64,000 nucleotides of DNA from Doryteuthis pealeii (lineage: Eukaryota; Mollusca; Cephalopoda; Myopsida; Loliginidae): positions 85,464,643-85,528,642 of the forward strand of contig CM042157.1 in NCBI GenBank assembly GCA_023376005.1. The letters run 5' to 3'. The position numbers and the translations under genes are program-made. Of the stretch, positions 57,062 to 64,000 are shown one piece after another (position 1 is the first letter of the stretch; every line of letters begins with the position of its first letter). The notes under the pieces are model-generated. The model searched no databases. It saw only the letters and a list, made by a program, of their open reading frames with translations, and was not told the origin of the DNA.

Positions 57062-57955
57062 CTAGCACCCTCTGGTTGAAAGTATTTGTTTTAATGTAAT
57101 GAAATATACCAAATTAAAAAAAAAGAAATTAAATAAGAACACATATAAAAAGATTACACTTATTTTAATCATAGTTTAATTATTTTTATATAAAATCATT
57201 CATAGGGTTGATTTTAAAACATTGGAGAATAAAACAATAATATTAGAGATCAATAACACCAAGTAATTATTTATTAAACCCAATTTTGTTAAAACCAGTA
57301 TGCAAATTAACCACACCATATATTATATACACCTTTATTTCCTAGTAATATATAAGACACATAGCAGGATTTTAATGCACTATGGGCAGTTTTGAGGCAA
57401 ATCTAACTCAGATTTTCATAGGTATCTATACATATATAAAGGGAAGTTGTGTGAATCTGTATGTCCAGAGGAAACTTCGAAAATATAACAATTAACGACA
57501 AAGTAAATATATATACACATTAAATATCACCAGGGCTTGGTTTTTGAGAAAAAATGATAGAGATTTATATTCGTGAAGATAATTAATAAATGAAATTTAA
57601 ATAACAGCATGGATTTTTTTTTTTCATTTAATATTTTAGATAGTAGACATTAACATTTTTTTTTCAGAGTAGCTGGATCAATGCAAGGTCTATTTTCTTT
57701 ATTTAAATGGGGCATCCCATGTGAATTCAGCTCACAATTCAGTAATAATGGATCTGTGGGACTAACTTAAAAAATCCCCCTCTACCCAGGTGATGCTGTG
57801 TAGCCGCTGCTAGTTGTTAATAAAATAAGATTTATTCTATACATTAATGATTTTAACTATAAATTAAATACTTATTGATAAACTTACACAATTCCTAAAG
57901 GTATTGTGACATAATTTCGGTTACAGACAGACTGAAACTGAATCTCCATTATTTA
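57062..57955 (-). mobile_element. Helitron-like element, diverged long copy
   Basis: CTAG (57062-57065, minus-strand 3' end before host T) with CACCCTCTGGTTG, the word TTTCGGTTACAGACAGACTG, and AATCTCCATTAT near the other end match the family. The terminal TC end is replaced by a TA microsatellite. The interior is longer and more diverged than the other copies. Confidence 0.6.
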
Positions 57956-57992
57956 TATATATATATATATATATATATGATGCACAATTAGA

Positions 57993-58778
57993 AACAGTGG
58001 TATTCCATGTCAAAACACCAAAAAGTTGAAATCTGCACCCACCAACACTTTGTGACATTTATGGCATTACTTTTTGACTCACCCTCATATTTAATATTTT
58101 AATTTATGAAAACAATATTATTGAATTGTTTAAGAAGTCACTGAGCACAATATCAACATTTGAGAGTTCATGGAGCATTAGGATGATTGTCTTTAATTAT
58201 AATCTTTCACTGAAATCCTGCACGTACATAGGAAAAAAAACTCTGAACTTGGCAGGTTCATATCTTCTAAAGTAGACTTTGCTCCCACACAAAATTCTTT
58301 GATGAACTTAGGCAGACATAGTAGATGTTAAGAAAAAAATATTATGAAAATTGAAGAGGACATGTTTTTGATAACTGACCGTAAGCTACATAGGTGAAAA
58401 GTTGTTGATTTTGGAGTCATGCATTTGGGTGGGCAAAATAAAATTTTCTATCAGGTGTAGGGCTAAACTAGTTGGATATTTGGATTCTACAGTCCTTATT
58501 TGCCTTACATACCAAATTTCAGAAATATTGAATGTATGAAAGTATTTTTTAAAAAAAAATAAAAAAACACTGAGATTTTGCGACACCGCACGGCCTTAAT
58601 TTTGAGGCAAAATAGGAAAATTATATCCCCCCCTCTAAAATCGGAATGGTAAGGTTTAAGACAAAATAATTTGGCACACTTTCCTAACTCATGAAGGGGA
58701 ACATTTGTGCCAAATTTCAGGAATTCGGTGTCGGTGGGTGTAACGCCCTGGTGAATTGACATGGAATGACCCAACAGT
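57993..58778. mobile_element. TIR element, 774 bp, with 6-bp duplication
   Basis: The element is 57999-58772. The left end GGTATTCCATGTCAAAACAC and the reverse complement of the right end GGGTCATTCCATGTCAATTC are inverted over about 45 bp, including CACCCACCAACAC/CACCCACCGACAC. AACAGT flanks both sides (57993-57998, 58773-58778). The reverse open frames inside (58386-58774) contain no transposase domain. Confidence 0.72.
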
Positions 58779-59584
58779 CAAGTTTACTCATCTTAGTATA
58801 ACCATATTGAAACACCTGTGCACATTCTTCTCTACACAATATTTACAACTGTTTAATGATGCAACAATGAATTCATTATCTCTTCATGTTTTCTGCATCT
58901 ATTGAAATTGTTTTTATCAATTGCACTCAACTGGGAATAAGTTTATCTAAGTTATTGTGACTTTTAGTATGGCGTAACATAATGCACCATCAGCATTGTT
59001 ATTTTACTGTTATGTCTTGAGGGAAAAAAAGGAATCTTGTTATTGCAATGCTTTTTTTTTTTTTTTTGGCTTTTTTTTTGGCTTTTTTTGGCTTTTTTTT
59101 TTTTTGCGAAAAGAATGTTTTACTGAAATTATTTTTCTCTTTTATTTTCCATTCACTTTTTCTTTCTCCTTTTACTTTACCTTCTTTTCTTGTCCTTTTT
59201 CTATTTTTCAACCATATCTTCCTTCAAATTCTCATTCTTCTTCTTCTTCTTCTTCTTTTCATTGTTGCTGTACTAATATTTTCTTTCTTTTTTCTTACTC
59301 TTACTTCCTCTATTTGTCAATATTGCTTTTCTTATATTCCTTTAGACTCCTCTTTCTCTTCCTCCCTCTCTCTCTCTATCTTTCTCTCTCTCTCTGTTTC
59401 ACCCACTCTCTCTCTATATATATATATGTTTTTATGTCTCTCTCTCTCTCTTTCTCTCTCTTTGTTCTCATCTTCTTTTCTCTGTAGATCAACAGATCAA
59501 ACTTAGCACCGGTTAGGTAACAAAAACATCTATTATATCAAAAACTGTCAGTTGAAAAATCCATTTTACTCATGGGAAGAGTGC

Positions 59585-59620
<36 letters not shown>
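58779..59620. other. Unassigned DNA with T-rich and CT-rich stretches
   Basis: Poly-T with GGC interruptions (59050-59105), TTC repeats (59236-59258), CT runs and a TA run (59588-59620). The 150-163-codon Phe/Ser-rich frames are compositional. Confidence 0.5.
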
Positions 59621-59623
<3 letters not shown>

Positions 59624-59910
59624 GTGGTCAAACTGAAATGGTGAAGGCCGGCAATTTGTGGGAGATTATGTGCTTAATTAAAGTCATAGCTAATTTGTTA
59701 ATTAATTATAATTAAATGAATTAGGCGTGCATATCGGTTTAAATGTATAGCATAGACAAATCGAGAAAAAGTCAATCTTTGTATGCACATTTCAGCCTAT
59801 TAGGCCTCATCAGCAGAGCTATAGACAGGGCAGTGCTTTGTGCGTGATTCGAACCCTACCTGTCAGGCTGACAGGCGGACATTCTAACCACTACACTAGC
59901 TGGCTTCCCC
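59621..59910 (-). mobile_element. tRNA-derived SINE, family D
   Basis: On the minus strand the head reads CTAGTGTAGTGGTTAGAATG (A box) and GGGTTCGAATCACG (B box). A central segment follows (CTGATGAGGCCTAATAGGCT), then an AT-rich 3' part ending GACCACTTC. The central segment resembles conserved domains of known SINE superfamilies; I cannot say which. It is unrelated in sequence to families A and B. Confidence 0.78.
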
Positions 59911-59979
59911 AGAATTTCTTGTTTATTTTAAACTGATATGTATATCACACTTTTTGGGTGACTTATGGCACGACAGTAT

Positions 59980-60138
59980 GAAGTGGTCAAACAATGTGTT
60001 TGAAATGGCAAAGGCCGACAATTTTTGGGAGATTATGTGCTTAATTAAAGTCATACCTAATTTGTTAATTAATTAAGTATAATTAAATGAATTAGGCGTG
60101 CATATTGGTTTAAATGTATATCGTAAACAAATCGAAAA
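59980..60138 (-). repeat. Second copy of the 3' half of SINE D
   Basis: GAAGTGGTCAAAC, GGAGATTATGTGCTTAATTA and ATTAGGCGTGCATAT repeat the 59621-59770 part in the same orientation, 359 bp apart. The tRNA head and central segment are not repeated. Confidence 0.8.
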
Positions 60139-60562
60139 AAAAAAAAAAATTATCATCTGACAGACGTAGGAAGCTCCATTTGTTTACTTTTGTAGAGCGG
60201 TTTATTATAGACTCGATGATGAACTGGTCTACAAAAGTAAACTAATGGACATAGAGGATTTTTCTTAGTCTTACAGTTTTTAATTACTGACATGAAATTC
60301 TAGAGAAAACAGACAAAATGGATATAGACATTTCAACATTAACATATCCTTAATCTTTACAAACTGATTTATTTCTAAAGAACAATTTTGCAAGTTTTGA
60401 CTTGTTTCTAAAATGTCATAAATTAAAAAGATATCTAAAAATAACCAGAATGGATCACATTGTATTTTGTATTCAATTTAAAATATTTTATTGACAAACT
60501 TTTGTGTTTAGGACGATACCATACATTATAAAACAATTTAAGGTGATAAAAAAGTTGAACTA
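60139..60562. other. Unassigned AT-rich DNA
   Basis: It contains a local inverted pair, TTTGTTTACTTTTGTAGA (60179) and CTACAAAAGTAAACTAATG (60229). No gene is seen. Confidence 0.4.
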
Positions 60563-61004
60563 CAGGGTAACCTGAAAGTCTTGTTGTATCTACATATTGT
60601 TTTAACTTACATTGTTTTTTTTTTAATAATATTTAATAGAAGAAAGTTACTAGAAAAGTAATGGAAACTCACCATAAAGTGAGCGGGCTGTAGAATGTTC
60701 CTCATTGTAGTTGTAAAGCCAACGAGAAGTTCAATTCCATGATTCTTTTTCCTTGTTTGTTTTTATATCTTAGGTAATTGATTTTGGGATCATCAGGAGA
60801 GAATGTGCACTATTTCGGGGCCTTCCTCTCAACGGTTTTAACTGCACACCGCCCCCCCCCCCTCACTGATGTGAGGTCCCTCGGAATATGTCAGATGTAT
60901 TGTATAATCAAATATATACGATTCAATAACGGCGAAAAGATGTTTTTAAACAACGCGTGCTATGGAAATGTTGCGTGAATCGCGTTGCGCTTTCACGAGC
61001 AGCT

Positions 61005-61508
61005 GATGACAATGTTTTACTGTGAATTGTTCCACGGGACATTTCTTTTTTTCCATAATCACATTGACCTGTTTTCCATTATTTCTGTGAGGTGTTTTAT
61101 GCATTTGGTTCTTTTGCGCCCTTTGATTCCTACTTGGCCCAGAAATTGGTACAGGGAGCTTGCGACAAATCCTCTTGCTCCAACCTCCACAGCTCTAACA
61201 AAGACGATATACCCTTCTTTTTCCAGCTCTGTTCTAAGATCTTCGTACTTGCTGGTTTTATACACGTGGCTTTTTTCTAATCGGCTCTCGTATGATATTG
61301 ATAATTCTACCATGATGATCTTAGAGTTCGCCCTTGAAAATAGAACAATGTCTGGTCGCAATCCCTTCTTAGTTATTATTTTCGGGTAACCGTTGCGCCA
61401 GTCTGGGAGGTCCGCAGATACCTCCCAATCGCCACCAGAATTAAGTTTTTTTCCGGGTATAGCTTGATGATAAGTCGGTTGTCTAAAGCCTTTCCACCCT
61501 CTGTAACA
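61005..61508 (-). pseudogene. LINE polyprotein C-terminus with endonuclease-like motifs
   Basis: The minus-strand frame runs from about 61504 to 61005. It reads GWKGFRQPTYHQAIPGKKLN, then GDWEVSADLPDWRNGYPK, RPDIVLFS, MVELSISYESRLE, KYEDLRTELEKEGY and GRKRTKCIKHLTEIMENRSM. A TGA follows where related proteins usually continue (LWKKRNVPWNNSQ, then stop). The Met at 61361 is internal, not a start. The RPD...VEL...K spacing fits a PD-(D/E)XK-type endonuclease tail of a non-LTR element distinct from the one at 21.5-23.1 kb. It is truncated and non-functional. Confidence 0.65.
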
Positions 61509-61587
61509 TTATCATTAATTATGATAGAAAATCAAACTATTATTATATATTCTATTTATAGCAGCATATTTCATGTAATTATAGAGG

Positions 61588-61840
61588 ATTAATTGGGATA
61601 ACTCAATGGGTAGAGCACCCATCTTGGGGATTGCAATGTTTGAATACGATATCGTCCCTTGCCAACTCAGTGTATCAGTAGCACAGATTGATCTGTGCAG
61701 TAAAGTGGGGAGCTGATGGTAGTTATGGCGCTCCACCTCCACCTCAGCAAAACAATCTTGTTGGTCTAGTGATAGTGAAAAGGGGATAGACTTCCTCGCT
61801 GTCTGGCTGATACTGACAATAGGCCACTCTGCCAACTTAC
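61588..61840 (+). mobile_element. tRNA-derived SINE, family B, diverged
   Basis: Head (GATAACTCAATGGGTAGAGC), AGTAGCACAGATTGATCTGT, GGCGCTCCACCTCC and TGGCTGATACTGACAATAGG follow the family order. The B-box region is poorly preserved (TTTGAATACGATATCG). Confidence 0.78.
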
Positions 61841-61894
61841 TGATTGGAAGTTATATTTTGGTAGGGGGTGATAAGACTTTTGGACTACCCTGTA

Positions 61895-62717
61895 CTGTAG
61901 AGACTAATATTTTGTTGAATTTATATAAAACAAAAAGTAATGTAAAAATAAAGCTGTTTTTTTTTTTTATTTATTGGTAAATGGAAGTTGTTATTAAACT
62001 TAACTTAGTCAGGCACAAGGCTACAATATTAGAGCAATCAGTAAGCAGTGGAGTTAGTCTATTAATAATGTTTTGTAAGACTAATTTGTTGACCATTATT
62101 TTTTGGCAGGAACATTCAGGACCAGAATGTGGTATTCTTGTTGTATAGCACCCTCCTCCTCCTCCTTCCTCTCCTCCTTCGTCCTTCCTCTCTACTCTCT
62201 CCCCCCTCCTCCCTCCTCCTCCATAAAGTATTTTGGTGGATAATAGAATGAAAAGATTGCAAAATTGCCTCACTTGATATTTACTTGAACCTGGGTGAGT
62301 CAGTCGTTTGTCTGCACCCACCTCTAGTTGTATTGATTAGATCCGTATTAATCCCAGGCCCATTTTGTTAATTCCTCTGTGTGTGTGTGTGTGTGTGTGT
62401 TTTGCGTCCCGCCCATCTCTCCCTGTCACAAGTTCTACTTTGATTGGTAGGGTCAGAGAATTACAATTGAAAGTCTCTTACTGCCTCTTTAAATATCAAT
62501 AATATTTTGATAAGTGATCCCCAAGGAGGAAATGTAGATCTCTTTAGCTAAGGAACATCAAAGTGTTTTGCTTGTTTCTTTTATGTACCATTTAATGTTA
62601 CTAAAAATGTTCACTTTTAAGAAATTTCTCTTTTGGGAATTAAAAGGACAACAAATATAAAAACTGTTATGTTACTAAGTTGTTCTATAAAGAATCTAAA
62701 ATTTATAGTTCATGGGG
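61895..62717. other. Unassigned DNA with CTC and GT repeats
   Basis: CTCCTC repeats occur at 62151-62222 and (GT)n at 62381-62401. The reverse 116-codon frame includes the CTC repeat as a Gly/Glu-rich run. No gene is supported. Confidence 0.45.
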
Positions 62718-62930
62718 GAGTGGTGTTTCTGTGGCATAGTGGTTAATGTGCTGGACTGTAGCATCGAAGTAAGTGAGTTTGAACTCCAGTTGTGCTATTA
62801 GTTTCACTTTTGAATTAATACTCATGGGAAAGGTATGAACCCTCTCATCCCCCAGCTATGGATTAAATAATGCCAATATTGTCCTTTTCCAAGAGTGACT
62901 TTGGCATTAAATAACCTACAAAAAAGATTA
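62718..62930 (+). mobile_element. tRNA-headed SINE with GGCAT-type tail
   Basis: A box (TGGCATAGTGGTTAATGTG), B box (GAGTTTGAACTCC), the family A body words ACTCATGGGAAAGGTATGAA and AGCTATGGATTAAATAATGC, then the tail TTTGGCATTAAATAACC. It combines a family A-like body with the Repeat C tail. Confidence 0.72.
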
Positions 62931-63924
62931 CATAATTCTGTTCATCATTAAATATCCAGAATTCTGGAATGTTAATTAATCACACCTATACATATATATA
63001 AAATAAAAATAAAAAATAAAAAAAATGTTCAGGTGGCCCTGTTAGTAAACACTAAGAGTATTTACGGGGTTCGAAGGAGCTCTTATTTCACGTAGTTGTA
63101 GGCAAATTGTCGGACAAAGAAAACAAACACACAATGGAAATTTAATACATGTATTGACAAATAATACAAGAACTTGTTGCAAATTTTATTGGTATTTGCT
63201 ACTAGACTTATCTGAGAGTTAAGCAGAGTTCTTGGAGTAGTGGTGATAACAGGGGTATTCTGTTCGTTGGTAGGAAATGTTGATAGGACGCTTCTTCGGA
63301 CGTTTCTCGTTCTTCCTCGTAACCGGTTCTGTGATGGGGGATGCTATTTTAGAAGCTTCTCGCCCAAGTAACTTAAATGACGGTGAATGGGCCCTTTTAA
63401 AGTAGACTATTTGGTCTATTTAGCCTTCTGTAGTGTGCTATTGTGACCGCCTTGTAGTATGCGGACAAAAGTGTACTGTGAAAAAATGCCTCCGTCCAGG
63501 TCAACGGTCCGTAGATAAGTGAGCCCTGTTTTTGGGCTAAGTGATGAGTGTTTCTTTTGACGTTTCTCTAAGGTAATGGCTCCCTGATAAGTAAAGTTTA
63601 GGGCTCGCTATTCACGCGACTACCCTCAGTGAGTGCTCCGTGATAAGTAAAGTTTTTGGTTTTGGCACCAACATACGATGTTGGCGATTCGCCCCCTAGT
63701 GGCAGGGGAGATAATTAACTATGAAATTTCCAATAACACACACACACAAAAAAATAAAAATAAAATAAGATAAAAATTATGCTATGAGGGCGAGCCAGAT
63801 CTGGAATTATAATAAAAAACTGACCAAGCCCCCCCCCCACACACACACACAAGAAATTATGCTCAAATTATAATTTAAAAAAACTGAACAGCACCCCCCC
63901 CACAAACACACATACATATATATA
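62931..63924. other. Unassigned, partly GC-richer DNA
   Basis: 63070-63735 is GC-richer. It has a direct repeat (TGATAAGTAAAGTTT near 63585 and 63641) and, on the minus strand, AATAAAATTTGCAAC as a poly(A)-signal-like site. It might be an LTR. No coding domain or definite ends are visible. CA and C runs follow at 63738-63915. Confidence 0.35.
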
Positions 63925-64000
63925 TTTACCAACCCCTCCGCACGAGCAGGATGCGACACAAAGTCAATTTCTTAAGCGGAGTTCAACAGGTTTGAATTCA
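63920..64000 (-). mobile_element. SINE family A, cut by window end
   Basis: TATATTTACCAACCCCTCCG, CACGAGCAGGATGCGACACA and TTAAGCGGAGTTCAACAGGT are the tail of family A in reverse. The body lies beyond the window. Confidence 0.85.

Larger units (their letters stand above)
60561..61894. mobile_element. Possible mariner-like element bounded by TA
   Basis: 60563 starts CAGGGTAACCTGAAAGTCTT. The reverse complement of the sequence ending at 61892 is CAGGGTAGTCCAAAAGTCTT (17 of 22 identical in the first 22 bases). Both are flanked by TA. The span is 1330 bp, typical of mariners, but the interior holds a LINE fragment and a SINE rather than a transposase, so the pairing could be chance. Confidence 0.4.

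Noticed and set aside
61059..61361. Host gene start at the Met at 61361 (minus)
   Set aside because: The frame continues upstream to about 61504 with LINE-like residues, so this Met is internal to a retroelement fragment.
1..64000. CRISPR array, bacterial operon or prophage
   Set aside because: Tandem repeats here lack regularly spaced unique spacers. There are no operon-like gene strings, and the content is that of a metazoan repeat landscape.

Overview
This is an AT-rich, repeat-dominated stretch of a metazoan genome, and I recognise no intact host protein-coding gene in it. The best guess for the source is a coleoid cephalopod (cuttlefish or squid type). That is an inference from the SINE families, which have tRNA-derived heads with A and B boxes and long conserved bodies, from the LINE types, and from the abundant low-complexity DNA. 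Most open frames here are artefacts of repeats: CT tracts, a 39-bp minisatellite that stays open in every frame because 39 is divisible by three, and a noisy 15-bp satellite.

Layout. 1-13852 is a copy (A) of 23122-36760 (copy B). The repeated block holds, in order, LINE 3' ends, SINEs, a 39-bp minisatellite, a CT/TTGTACAA array, a SINE, a GC-richer block, a polypyrimidine tract and a SINE tail. Copy A stops exactly at a 10-N gap (13853-13862), so an unmerged allelic or redundant contig must be considered beside a true segmental duplication. 13863-21330 is mostly unassigned AT-rich DNA with a degraded Helitron-like copy. 21450-23775 holds three head-to-tail, 5'-truncated copies of a LINE with a restriction-like endonuclease domain, each embedded in a GATAAT-type microsatellite. 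36760-41791 is dominated by one interspersed family (Repeat C) and LTR-like pieces. After a 100-N gap (41792-41891), 41892-46590 is a 15-bp satellite with an indel-rich sequence. 46600-64000 is a mosaic of SINEs, terminal-inverted-repeat elements, hairpin elements, Helitron-like copies and LINE relics.

The strongest single observation is a 642-bp non-autonomous Helitron-like element at 27254-27895. It has TC and CTAG ends and a subterminal hairpin, lies precisely between A and T, and has its empty site preserved in copy A at 3477/3478. Three related copies lie elsewhere in the window in the same orientation. Other strong signals are the microsatellite-embedded LINE cluster, SINE bodies joined to at least three different 3' tails, two elements with long terminal inverted repeats and candidate target-site duplications, and a small hairpin motif (TTTC, stem, loop, stem, then TCATCAG) shared by otherwise different repeats.

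Caveat: 7.4-12.4 kb, 15.7-19.6 kb and the 15-bp satellite look like poorly polished long-read sequence, because their differences from related copies are mostly small indels. Frame-based conclusions there are unsafe.
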